A DNA stretch of 64,000 nt. It comes from Dasyornis broadbenti (taxonomy: Eukaryota; Chordata; Aves; Passeriformes; Dasyornithidae). Every line of letters starts with the position of its first letter. Positions within the stretch are counted from its first letter, which is position 1. Shown here piece by piece: positions 11,702 through 23,829 of the stretch. The notes beneath the pieces are model-generated. The model worked only from the letters and a program-made list of their open reading frames with translations, did not search any database and had not been told where the DNA came from. The DNA lies in the NCBI GenBank assembly GCA_013397935.1, contig VZRN01000216.1, positions 1,705,955 to 1,769,954 on the forward strand, in the 5' to 3' direction. The translations under genes and the position numbers were made by a program.

Positions 11702-11895
11702 GCCCCCTGCCCAGCCGGGACACTGCCCTCAGCCTCTGCCCTGTCCCGGGCCCAGGGGCTGCGCTTGCCCCCTCCTCAGCTGGGGCACTGCCCTCAGGCC
11801 CTGCCTACCCCGGGTAGAGGGTGCTGCGCTCGTCCCCTCCTCAGCCCGGGCACTGCCCTCAGCCTCTGCCCTGCCCTGCCCCGGGCCCGGTGAGC
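11702..11895. repeat. 65-bp minisatellite in PICK1 intron 1
   Basis: Three copies of a GC-rich unit have an exact 65-bp period. The core 'cactgccctcag' recurs at 11,721, 11,786 and 11,851, and each copy also carries 'ccccgggcc/ccccgggta'. It lies just downstream of exon 1, still inside the CpG-rich zone. Confidence 0.9.
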
Positions 11896-12556
11896 TGCCG
11901 GTGAAGCCCTGGTTCCTCGGGGCCGGGTCCACCGCCACGGCATCACCGTGCCTTCGCTGCTGCCAAAGGGTGGAGGGAACCCAAACGTGCCACCTAATTA
12001 CTGCCTGAAATTAAATGGCAACGGGGTTTGTGCCTGGGGAAGTAGTGAGGCTTTCTTTCGGTGAAAAGCTTAAAGACGGCCTCACGAAACAGGCGGTGAA
12101 CGGCAAAAAGTGACATGACTTGCTGTGAAGTCAAGACATGGAGATGTGTAATGGATGTCGGGGATAAAATTAAATATCTTGAGCAGCCGTGGTGCAGGTC
12201 AAGCGTGGGAAGAAGCAGCTTCCAGAAGGAGCCGTGTCTTGTTCTGTGTTTTGGAAATGCTGCACGTGTGTCAGTCTTGGTTTTGTAATGTGCAGTACTC
12301 AAACTCGAGGACTTTCTCCTGTTTCATGCAGAACAGAGAACAAGGGACCCGTGACATGTTTTTCATCTTTGATATAAGAGCAGGGACCACAATGTGGCAT
12401 TCGAAAAAGAAAAAAAGGGAGATTGATAAGGGTGACAGGTTGGTTCTCTGTGTTTTTGTATTGCAATTACTCGTTTATTTGGTTTATTTTGTTCTTTCTT
12501 CCTAGGGAATTTGAAATAAGCAGCTTCAGACAGACGGGCTTCACTTCACCAAAACA

Positions 12557-15500
12557 ATGTTTGCAGATTTGGACTATGACATTGAGGAAGATAAGCTGTG
12601 AGTATTTTGCTTGTCTTTTCCTGGTTTTTCTAACAACAGAAATAGGCTTTGCAGCCTAAGACCTAATGAGAGTTGATAAATTTACCTGTGCCTGACACTG
12701 TGTGCTGAACATCAGACTTCCTGTTCAGATTTCTTGCTCCCTCTGGAGACTGGGGGTGAGGCATCACTGTGCTGGTGAGCAAAGGAGAATGTTTGTGTTG
12801 CTCTGCAGTGACTGCCCTGCATTTAACATGGAGCATTTGATTTGCATCTCATCTGTGCTGTGCAAGTTGCCCTCTCACTCCAGCACTAAGTGCAGATGAA
12901 ACACTCTAAAACATGGCAGTGTTTCTGCAGTGCCTAGCAATGGATGAGGGTGTCTCTCCCACCTCTAGTCCTTGCATGCAGTCCCAAGAAAAAGATAGCA
13001 CAGAAGGTCTTCCGTGGCAGAGGTGAAGGGATGAATTCAAATGTGCAATGGCCGTTGTGTTTTCTGTTTGTATGGACTCACGCTGGAGTTGTTTCATACA
13101 CAGGCAGCTCTGCCTGCACATTCAGGTATTCCTTTCCCCTTGCAGGGGCATCCCCACTGTTCCTGGGACAGTGACCCTGAAGAAGGACTCTCAGAACCTG
13201 ATTGGGATCAGCATTGGGGGAGGAGCACAGTACTGCCCCTGTCTCTACATTGTCCAGGTGGGCACTGGAGGAGGAAGAATAACCCATCTTTGTAGAACAG
13301 TGCTGGCCTGAGAGATGCAAAGCATGGAGAGAGAGCCCTGTGGTGTTTGTTGTCAAAGTGGGAGATGACATCTCACTTTTCAGTGAACAGATTTCCTTAC
13401 TCTACTACCTGGTAGGTGTGGAAGAATTAAATTAAGACTTCTGAAATTATCCTTCTCCTTGAGAGAACATGTTAGAATTCACAGGGGAACAGTGTGACAC
13501 TCTCAACATCAGGAAATCCTGCACTGGGGGAGACACATCCCAGGGGCAAGAACTTCCTGAGAGAACAAGATGATCAGCCCACCTCTTGCTTTGGAGAGGG
13601 GAGAAAACGGCAGCTTGACCATGGATAAAGTACAACTGAATGAAACAGGAGGAATGTACCTGCTTGGTTTTGTGCTCTTTAGCTCTGCGTTCACCTTCCT
13701 GTTGATTCCAGATACCTGTGCTCTTTCTCAGGTGTTTGACAACACCCCAGCAGCTTTAGACGGCACCGTAGCAGCTGGGGATGAAATCACAGGAGTCAAT
13801 GGGAAGTCTGTCAAGGGGAAGACCAAGGTGGAGGTGGCCAAGATGATACAGATGGTAAAGGTGAGAGGTAGGAGGGGGCCACTGGAGCTTCTGGGTCGGA
13901 GTTGTCAGCTTATTGTCCTTGGGTGAAGGGAGCCACTGCTCCTCTTCCAGCACAGCAGTTTTGGGTTTGCTCTTTCTGCAGGGTGAAGTGACGATACACT
14001 ACAACAAGCTCCAGGCTGACCCAAAGCAGGGCAAGTCTTTGGATATCGGTAAGACTGGTTTCTTTCTGCCTACAGTGTTAAAATGATGTGGAGAGGTGAA
14101 AGATTGGTACCAGCTAAAACCAGGGTAAAATTCTGTTTCCTTTCTTGCTCCTAACTCCATAGTTTTCAAATGGATACTGTCAAACAGTTAAAAAAAATCC
14201 TTCCCTGACTTCTTGAAGTGGTCTTTAAAGTTAAATCAAGACTTAACTGTTGTTGTGTGAGGCTTGTTTTTCTGTGCTGTGTTTAGCATGGATGATGAAT
14301 CTCAACTGCATAATAATTTAATTAATTTATTTTTAATACAGTTATGCTGACATGGTTTTAGCTGTACACAGCAATGTGCCAATTGAAAGGGTCTGGTGAT
14401 GATTTCTAAGCTTGGGGAACAGTGATGAAATACCTATCTGCACTGAGTTGTGTACAAACATAGATTTTGTGGGTAAGAGGGGATTATTGCCAAAACAAAG
14501 TGTCTGGTTTTGAGCTAAGCCTACACAGCTGTCTCCTTTATATGGTCTGCCTTTCTCACTTTCCAGCAAAATGTATCCATTTTGTTTGCTCTCATTTCTT
14601 TTCATGGTGCTTATGGTGCTGATAAATTGACAGGAGTTCTGGAAAATCGTGAATAGTGAGATGGATTTCTGGGAAAGCAGAGGTGTGATGAGAATATGTT
14701 GTTTTCCAGAACACTGTGGCTTCAGCCAGTTTCTTGGGGTCTGCAAGCACCACAAGTCTGCCTCTAAATAAATGTGGCTGAGTCACCTGGTTCCAAAGAG
14801 GGCGTAGATGTCTCTAGTAATTTGCAGGGTATGACCACCAAAGACAGAAATTCCATCCAGAGGTGACAAAAGGGTTTAAATAGGATTCAAAAGCTCAAAG
14901 TAAGGAAAGAGACAGCATTAAGTTCCGATTGTCTTTCAGCCTCATCTCCTGAGTTCAGTTGAAGTAATACAGCAGATAGCATAAGCAAAGTTTAGTTCCA
15001 AATATCATGATAGGAAGCGTATAGCAAAGTGATTGATTGGGACAGTCTTCCAAAAGAATTCCTGGAGCTCTGTTGATTGAAGTGTTCAGGATGCGAGAGC
15101 AGAACAGGTAGGCAAGGCAGAAGCTGTGTTATGCGTGGCTGGACCACAGTGCCCTGTTTCTATGCTATTCTCTTTCTGCTTGCTGCCTCAATACTGAGTT
15201 AAGCGCAATTTATCCAGTGCCTGGGGAACCAGTGAAATGTGTTGGTGAGCTTTCCATGCCCGTGGGAGTGACCCTGAAGCTGGTTTGTAACTCTCCTTTG
15301 GCCTTTAGTGTTGAAGAAGGTGAAGCACCGACTGGTGGAGAACATGAGCTCGGGGACAGCGGATGCCCTGGGGCTGAGCCGAGCCATCCTTTGCAATGGT
15401 CAGTATTGTCCAGGAGGACATTTTCCATGTGGAACACTTACTCTCCTGTGTTTGCCTGCTTTTTATTGTTGCTTGCACGGTCCACATTCTTTCTGTCTGC

Positions 15501-18500
15501 TCTGCCTCAGTGTTGTGATTGTCTCTGCCCTTCCTGAGCGATCCAGCCTGTCCTTGTGGCCATTTAAATGTTAGCTGAGGTCAGAGCCATTTAAAGCAGG
15601 GACCAACTTTGTGAATGCCAGTAGGTGATGACCCCACACTATAAAATAAGTCAGCAGTCATTTTAAAAGCGTCCTACATTGTATCACAGGAAATGGCAAA
15701 TGCCTTTGTTGTATCAAAGACATTAAGGGGTGAGAGAAATTTGAACCAAATATAAGAAACTGCTATTTTTCCACCCAGTCAGGTCTTAACCATGTCCTGA
15801 ATTTGATTGTTGTAATTCTGTATTCTGATTCTTGTTTCTGTTTAGATGGACTAGTGAAGAGATTAGAGGAGCTGGAGAGGACTGCAGAGCTGTACAAAGG
15901 TAAGCTGGGTATTCCATCAGACACCAGATGGGAGAGAAGGATGCTTCCATCATGTTTCAGTGAAGTGACTTTAATGTTTTTTCTGACTTCCATCACAGGC
16001 TTGACAGAGCACACCAAGAATCTTCTCAGGGCTTTCTTTGAGCTATCTCAGACACACAGAGGTAAAGAATCTTGAGCAGAGGGAGCACAAATCTTTGACC
16101 TCCAGGAATTTTTGTCAGTACTTACGTGATTCCCTCACTCAAAGAAGACTAAGGGTCGCAGAAATGAGCTGGGAAGGGCTGCCCTCCTGCACTGCCAGTC
16201 ATGGTGCTAACACAGGCTGTGTCTTTCACATGAGACACTGGGGAGATGCCCTGCCAACCTCTGCTCTTCAGGGAATATGTAGCATCCTTCCCCAGCTGAT
16301 TGTAAGGTTATGGGAGAGAATTCTAATGTTGGAGACAAGATTCTTCCCAGGGTTCACCTCTTTACTCGTCTCTCTGTATGTGTTCTGCTCACCCAGCATT
16401 TGGAGATGTTTTCTCTGTCATTGGCGTACGGGAGCCACAGCCAGCTGCCAGCGAAGCCTTTGTGAAATTTGCTGATGCCCATCGCAACATTGAGAAGTTT
16501 GGGATTCACCTTCTGAAAACAATTAAGCCGGTAAAGAATCTAAGCATAGGAGTAAAGGGTCTGAAGAACAGGGGAATCTAGAAATCTTTGAAGGTGTGGT
16601 CTTGAAAGTTCATTCATTGTGAGAACAGTGGTTCTTGTCTGCTTTCCTTCAGCGAATTCTCTTCATAATGAAAAGACCCTGAGTGGAAATGTAGTGAATG
16701 TGTCAGTCTTGTCCCTATGACTTCTGCACACGAGCATATTCCTGTCCTTTTGGGGATGAGGGAGTAGTCAGATCATCCGGTACCTGGTATTGGTGCCCAT
16801 AACAATATTGCCTTTTAGGGCAATATGTCCCTAAAAGGATTTATAGATAAGCAGCCCAGGAACAATGTAAGGATATATTTGAGTGAGAGTCTCCAGGGGA
16901 TTTGTGCACTTATTTTAGCAAAGAGAGAATTAAATGTGGATTTGGGCAGCACTTTCAGTGCCGTGTTGGATGGACAATGCTGGGTCATGAAACTGTGAAT
17001 TGGAGAGAGCCTTTGGAGGATCAGCTGAAAATAAAATGAGTCAAAAGCAGATGAATCCAGGCTAAAAGTGAGGCAAGCATTTCTAACACTTGCCAGTGAC
17101 AGTAATGGAGGCTCTAACCGTTCTGAGTCATGATCAAACGTTTTATTTCAAACATGCTCTAGTTCAAAGAAGAGCTAAGTCGAGGCAGCCTCATGACCTG
17201 TGCTGGGTAGAATGTTACACTTCAATTGTAGTCATGTTTTTTAGTCTTAATTCAGCAACAGCGTGTTTCCCTTGCAGATGCTTACTGACCTGAACACCTA
17301 TCTGAATAAAGCCATTCCTGACACAAGGCTGACTATCAAAAAATACCTGGATGTCAAGTTTGAATATTTGGTGAGCTGCTTGCTTTTTTTTCCCAAGTGC
17401 TCATTGAAATTAAGTTTCATGGACTCATCCTGAAAGTCACATGTAGCCTGTATGATCACATATCCATCCTTCCACAATCCATGAGAGAATTCCCTGTTTT
17501 TTCCGGTTCTTTGCTTACTGCCACATTACTCAGACACCTGTTTTTAATCTAACACTTCTCACTGGTAAGAAAGATCTCACAGAACCCACATGATTTATTT
17601 TCTACATGACCCAAATTCTTTCCTGATTTAGTTGTAAAGAGTTCCTCTGCAGCTTAGGCTCTTGAACTCCTCTGAAGAGCCCCCCAGTCCATATTTTTTG
17701 GGTAATTTTGGATAGTCTTTCTTTAGCCAAAGTAAACAACTGTCAAGTCATATTTGCTTTCATTTAGACCTTGCCTTTTTTTTTCCCTCCTTCATTCCAC
17801 TCACCCATTGTTTTCTACCCAAAAAGGGTAAGGTTGATAAGTGCACCTGTTCTGTAACTGTAAGAATCTATTTCCTTTTACCAATTGAAAAAAGTATTGG
17901 GAGCTGCAGCCCTAAGGCAAGAGCATATGGCAGCATCTCTCTCTATATCAATTCTTCCTGCAAATAATCTTTTTTTTCCATCTCTTTATCTATTCCCATC
18001 TCATACTTTTCTTGCAGTGTTTTTCCAAAGTGTAGGTGAACACAAGATTTTTCCCACTGTGCTGTCTTCAGAGTCTATACCACTGAAAGAAGGCTTGGAA
18101 CGGTACAGCCTCATGAGTATGAGTGATAGTGAAGTTGTTTCTGATTTTTAATATTTTCTTCTTGTTTTGCCTTTTTTTTTATTATTATTATTATTTTTCA
18201 TTCTGCAAAGTCTTACTGCCTGAAAGTCAAAGAGATGGATGATGAAGAATACAGCTGCATTGTGAGTACCAGTACAACTGCAAAAGCACTCCTGTGCCTG
18301 TCAGCAGCCAAACTAGTGAATGCACCCTAAGGAATTGCATACGTTTGTTCTTAATGTATTAGAAATAGGAGATCCTTAAATGTTATCTGGGAAGCACTGC
18401 CGCTTGTTTGCTCAGTGGCTGCCTGTCTCCGTGTTTAAGTACTATTAGGTTATGTAAGGAGGATTAAGGTGTTATCTTCACAGATTCCATTTGTGTGTAG

Positions 18501-20216
18501 TGTACAGCTTATCATTAATTCTGGATTTGTTTCTGAGAAATGGAGGTTTAGCTTCCCTGCAGCAAAATGCGTGTGAAACTGCATTTTTAAGTGAAGAAAA
18601 TTGATTTAAGGATCTGTCTTAACAATAGGGGGTTTATAGTTTAGAGTTTTATGACTTTAATCCTTAACAGCTCTGTTTAAAATAGCTGAAAGTATCCCAT
18701 AAATTCCAGTCTCCCTGCATAAAAGTAGCATCTTTTTTATCCTAGGCATTGATCTCAGAGCAGGCATTTGATTTTTTGGAATCCCTAGTTCCCAAGCACC
18801 AGGAAGGAACAAAACTTTCATAACGCAATTTTTCATTACGTGTTTCCTTCTAAACAAGAAGGAAAGAATCCCAGTCTTGCCCAGCAGAGTGACATCTTTG
18901 GGCTTTGGCACATCTTGTGTGGGCAAGCCATAGCGTGTAGCCAGGACTGTTACGTGTGTAGCGTGTGCAGCCGCAAGGGCAGGATGCTGTTCCGCTGACA
19001 CACCTAACGCCTTTCAGAGCTGGCTTGTGGGACAGCGTGTAGGCCCCTCCCCGTGGGTATCCAGCATCGTCTCTGCATGGTTGTGGATACCACAGGGTTC
19101 CCTGTGTGCATGTATAATTCATTATGCAATCCATACATTGCAGAGGAGGGCAGAGTTATTTGTGTGATCGATATATCATTTAATATTATTAATGATTAAT
19201 ATATCATTTAATATGATTAACATATCAGTTGATATATTAAGAATTGGTTTGTTCTCAATGCCTGTCTTACTAGTCCGGGTAAGAAGCCTTGCCAGCTCTC
19301 CATGCTGGGCTGAAAGGTGCTTGTCCTTCTGTACTTGCTTGGTGGTGATGCTTTTCTTTGCCGTGCTTGGTGTGTGTTTGGCCTTCAAAGTGGCCCCACT
19401 GACTGCCAGGTTTTGACATGGCTCGGTGTTCCTCAGTCTCCTGCTTCCTGACAGCAGTTCCCGTGAGCCTGAGAGGTCTGTGAGTCCACATTGCTAGGCA
19501 GGCTGTGTGTACAAACACCATGGTGGGAGTCTCTAGAGCGGTGCTGTGTTTTTGGTAGGCCCTGGGGGAGCCCCTCTACCGGGTCAGCACTGGGAACTAC
19601 GAGTACCGCCTCATCCTGCGCTGCCGTCAGGAGGCTCGCACGCGCTTCGCCAAGATGAGGAAGGACGTGCTAGAGAAAATAGAGCTCCTGGACCAGAAAC
19701 ATGGTGAGTGCCACTGCTGAGTTCAGCAGCCATGGCTTTGGCCTTCGTGTTCCTCCTTTGGCTCAGCTCGGAGGTCTTTGCTGCAGAACCCTTTTGCTCT
19801 TCAAAACAACAAAAAAAATGTTCTCAGGGCCCAAGACATCAGCCCTGAGGGGCCAAAAGGGATTAATGTGTAGGAGATTGTATCTAACACTGGCAGGAGA
19901 GTCTTGATTGCATCCTTCACGCTGTTTGGGAAGGGAATTCTCACACTTTTTCCCCCAACACATCCCCACTGCAGTGCAGGACATCGTGTTCCAGCTGCAG
20001 CGCTTTGTCTCCACCATGTCCAAGTACTACGACGACTGCTACGCCGTGCTCCGCGATGCCGATGTCTTCCCCATCGAGGTGGACCTTGCCCGCACCACCC
20101 TCAGCTATGGGCAGAAGGACACGTACACAGATGGGGCAGAAGAAGAAGGAGAAAGCGAGAGAGAGGGTAGCGGGAAGGAGGATGCAAATGGAGAGAAGCT
20201 CATTGATGATGCCTGA
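12557..20216 (+). CDS. PICK1: PICK1, PDZ and BAR domain protein interacting with PKC alpha
   Basis: Twelve coding exons: 12557-12597, 13146-13257, 13732-13860, 13982-14048, 15309-15398, 15846-15899, 15999-16061, 16397-16530, 17278-17370, 18211-18261, 19559-19703, 19975-20216. All introns are GT-AG, phases close, and the total is 1,221 nt or 406 aa (human 415). The start ATG at 12,557 opens with MFADLDYDIEED as in mammals. The PDZ domain spans about residues 20-105, with Lys27-Asp28 and the loop 'LIGISIGGG'. The arfaptin-type BAR domain spans about 145-355. The tail is acidic. Known role: a peripheral membrane dimer that binds C-termini of AMPA-receptor GluA2, PKC alpha and transporters, bends membranes, and acts in receptor endocytosis and dense-core vesicle biogenesis. 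The C-terminus departs from the mammalian one. Introns longer than 300 bp hold no other gene. Confidence 0.97.
16805..16838. repeat. Two overlapping, mutually exclusive inverted repeats in PICK1 intron 9
   Basis: 'ccttttaggg' (16,811-16,820) and 'ccctaaaagg' (16,829-16,838) form a perfect 10-bp stem with an 8-nt loop. An alternative stem pairs 'atattgcc' (16,805-16,812) with 'ggcaatat' (16,819-16,826). The two stems share bases, so only one can form at a time. Both 10-mers also resemble CArG boxes with one mismatch. Confidence 0.75.
18178..18197. repeat. Short (ATT)n microsatellite next to PICK1 exon
   Basis: T-rich and (TTA)n sequence just upstream of the acceptor of the exon at 18,211. It serves as part of the pyrimidine-rich acceptor region. 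Confidence 0.6.
19166..19245. repeat. AT-rich imperfect direct repeat in PICK1 intron
   Basis: 'atatatcatttaatat' occurs twice (about 19,170 and 19,199), separated by 'attaatgatta'. A third degenerate 'atatcagttgatatatt' follows. The copies are internally near-palindromic. No function is evident. Confidence 0.65.
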
Positions 20217-21262
20217 GTGTGCCAGCATGGCCAGAGGAAGGACTTTGCAGACTGTTATGAAAACGTGTATTTCACATGGCAATTCATCCTCCGTGATTTC
20301 TGTGTGTGTCCAGCCTGGGATTCCTCCTCTGCTTTGGGTGGGGGTAGCTGGTTGGATTGGGACCAACCTCTGCTTTCCTGTCTTTTCCTTTGCTCCTTTG
20401 CCTGGATGTTCTTTTTGCCCCAGAGATTTCTGCTACGCAGCCTGGGTACTGAGGGGTGAGGAGGAAGAGCTGCTCCCACGCCGCCACGTGCCTCTGCGCA
20501 GACAGGACTGCTGAGCACCTGGGCAGCACCGCTCCCCTCTGGCACATGGGAGCTGCTGAAAGGTCTGGAGATGATTCCAAATGGTGAGCACAGCCCCCTT
20601 CCATCCTCCCCTTGTGATGTGGGAAAGTGTTAGCATCACTGCTCGCTGTCTTCAAGCTCCTTCTGAGGATCCACCTTAGAACCGTGATGGAAATACCGTC
20701 TTTAAACTAGAAAGGAGACACAAAGCCTTGTGGAGATGCTCTTTAGGCAGAGGCTTTGAGATGTTTTTTTAGTATAAAGAATGATGAGCATGCTCTTCTC
20801 TCTGCACAGCTGCTTTGTGCTGCCTCTGGGCCAGCCAGCAGCAGTAGCAAACATCCCATTCCCCAGCACAAGGGAAGCTGAGGTAAGTGAGACCACTTCT
20901 TTCCTCCTTCTTTTTCTCTTCCCCTCCCTCCATCCCTGTGGGCCAATCCCAGATGCAGATGGCATTTTCTCTTAGTGGGCAGCACAACTGCCAGGAGTGG
21001 TATGTGTGCTTCTTGGGGCAGGGCTTTTGACTTGTCTGTCGTTACATTCTAGTGGTCGTGAGATAAGTTATTTAAGGGCATTAATTTATGATCGCAGGTT
21101 TTTTTTTTTTGGATTTGTGTTTCTCTTTGATTGTTTTTGGAGCTTCTTCATCTCTGTGGGTGCCTGGAAGAAAGCCATCCATGATCAAGCTGCTCTGGAG
21201 AATTTAAACAGACTCTGATGTAGTGACTATTGTCTCTAATAAATATGTGACATCTCATTTAT
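20217..21262 (+). other. PICK1: PICK1 3' UTR with poly(A) signal
   Basis: About 1.05 kb follow the stop codon, with the canonical AATAAA at 21,238-21,243 and T-rich sequence just after it. I expect cleavage near 21,260. The remaining frames in this stretch are short and unconserved in appearance. Confidence 0.75.
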
Positions 21263-23829
21263 GTCTTTCATGCCTTTCCTGTAATAGATTTTTTTGCTGA
21301 TCTTCCATTGGTTTTAATCTTAAAATATAATGTTGAGAAGATGGATGTCATATGCTGGCCATTTTTTTCCTTCTCATGCAGGTGCAAAATCTTTATACCA
21401 AGTTCTGGTGATCACTGCAGCACAGATTTCCAGAGGAAGAGGGTTTTAAATGCTGTAGCAAGACCAGTCTTCCATGTAATCCCAGCTTCTCTGCACCTTA
21501 GGGGAACACCAGCCTTTTAAAGGCCACCAGGTGCCTCAGTCCTGCCAGGGTGGCATCCCCGCACCCCTCCAGCTCCTCCACACAACTCAGCTGTTGCATC
21601 ATAGGCTTCAGCGATGCTTAAGTCCCTGATCCTCTTTCAGAGCTCTTTGTGCCAAAACATGGAGCAGTTGAGAGGAATTGAAAACGCTTCAGTGGAGCCT
21701 GCCTGGGCAAGGCAAAGTGCGAGGCAGCGTAGCTGGGTTTTTTAGGAAGAGGTCTGGGAATCTTGCAGCACTGCCTGTAGTGAGATCTCATACCCTGAGG
21801 GCTTTTAGTTGCTTTTGTGAAAAAAAATTTAAGAGTGGGAGGCTTAGTGGGAAATGCTGGCTGGTGACAAGGAAACAGAGGGGACCTTGTTCTAGTGACT
21901 TGCCTGGCTGACAAGGGCACTTGTTTTCATGCTGTGGACCTTGGACCTCTGGGAAGCTGTGAGCTCCTTCTTGGAGGGCCTACTAGAGAATAAGGGAAAG
22001 CCAGCCTGGGGACAGGGGTTTGGGGTTACTGGGGAAGAACTGCAGAGCAACTTGGTCGAGCAGAAACAGCGATCTTACCTTGTGGGGAGGGAGAGCAAGC
22101 TTCGAGAGCAGTGGATGAATGTCTGCAGGGCCTCAGCATCCTTGCTGCTGCTCTCGTTCTCCCAGAGCTTTGCATCTGAGGTTTGTTGTGGGCCTTAGTC
22201 TGGTTTGGGATGTTTCTAAGTGAGTCTGGATAGGAAAAATCCCAAAATCACTACTATGACTGGCTCAAAATCAGATCTAATGGTGGTGGGACAGAGTACA
22301 GCCTCGTGGGGTTTAACCTGTCCTCTCCAATTTCCAGTTCTTCTGTCTCTTCTTAAACTGACTTCCATGAACAGCTTTATTTTGCTCATTTGCTGCTCTT
22401 TGCTCGGAAGCATCTAGAATGAAACCCCTTCCTTCATGTCCCCAGTCCCTGCTGTGTTTAAATGGCTTTATGGATCCTGCAGGCTTTGCCATCTACCCAT
22501 TAATTTGTAGTCAGTCTGATTTAGAATTAAGCACATCTTTTGATGGCCCCATGGAGCTGCCTTCCCTGTTGCCCTCCGCTTAGATTTCGATCCCTGGCTA
22601 TAGTCACAGGTTTCCCCAGGCTCTCTGAGGTGAAGCAGTTCAGGAAACCGGAAGAAAGAGCTTTGGCCAGGGGTGTTTATAAAAGATCCAGTCCTAAAGC
22701 AGATTAGAAGTGGTTTAAGCATGCCAGGGAAGGTTGTCCTCTCTGAATCCAGAAATCCACCGCTGCAGCGGGGGGTGAGGGGTCATGCCTGCCCCACCAC
22801 GTGCTCCACCACCCTCGTTAGCGGCACTCAGGGACTGGGGCTTGTCCTTCTGCCTTACCTTTGATTCCTTTATGTAAGGAGGTTTTCTCTATCTAAAAGG
22901 AAAACACAGGCACGTCTGGAGCCATTCCTGCTCAGTGGATAATCGCTTGGGACATGGTTATTTACCTGTCTTGAAACCTCCACCCCCACAGGGGCCAAGT
23001 TGTTCCCTTCCCACGTCAACGGGGCTCGCTTGAGCCCAGATAAAGCTGGCTTGGTGCTATTCCTGTCAGCGAGGCTCCGCATTGTGGCTGCACACCTAAT
23101 GGCATTAGCCTTTCTTAGGTGCCTTCTCCATCTACCTCAGCAGCAGCCTCCACCACAGAGCTTCCCTCCCTGGGAAAGCAGCATTAGGTGTCACTGGCAC
23201 AGCTTTACCATCCACAAAAGGTGTGCCAGGCAGAGGTGGTCAGAGCTGGTGGCTTTGGCAGTGCCCGAGGCAGGTATTGCAGAGAACAGGGTGTCTACCC
23301 GCGATCTGCTGGCCCCTGGAGGTGGCCAGGTGGTAGCTGTGAATTCCACCACCTCCTAAACCTGCTGCCAGGGAGGCTGGCACTGTCCAGACCGTGGAAG
23401 TGGGGTGAAGGAAACACTGACACCAGACCAAAGAGCACCAGATCTGATTACAAAGAGTCTCTAATTGTTTGTGCTCTGTATTGTGACAATGCAGAAGGAA
23501 AAGGAGAGTCCTTGGCAGCCTCTTCAGAAGACTTTCTCCAGGGCTGGTTTGAAAGTGAGGAAAGAAGATTATTTTTTTTTTTTCTTTTTGGTGCTTGGGC
23601 TGCTCTGAGCCCGTGTTGTACCAGCATGGGTGCAGGATGCAAGCAGACTTATCTCTGGGTCGGTATGTGGACATATGTACATAAGGACCAGCTATTCTTA
23701 CACCTCTCCCTCTTATTGCTCACATCTGCCTTCGTCCCCACTTTCTCCTCCCCGCATCCCACCTACCCTCCCATGCTGAGGTGCTTGCAGACAAGGCCAG
23801 TTTTATACATCCCTGTTCCTCTGCCCCGG
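21263..23829. other. Region between convergent PICK1 and SLC16A8, including probable SLC16A8 3' UTR
   Basis: No coding exon is recognisable. On the minus strand an AATAAA lies at 22,381-22,376 (plus-strand TTTATT), about 1.45 kb past the SLC16A8 stop, and could end that transcript. The downstream GU-rich element is weak. A closer TATAAA variant near 23,803 is the alternative. A T-run at about 23,569-23,583 and scattered frames are not genes. Confidence 0.4.
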
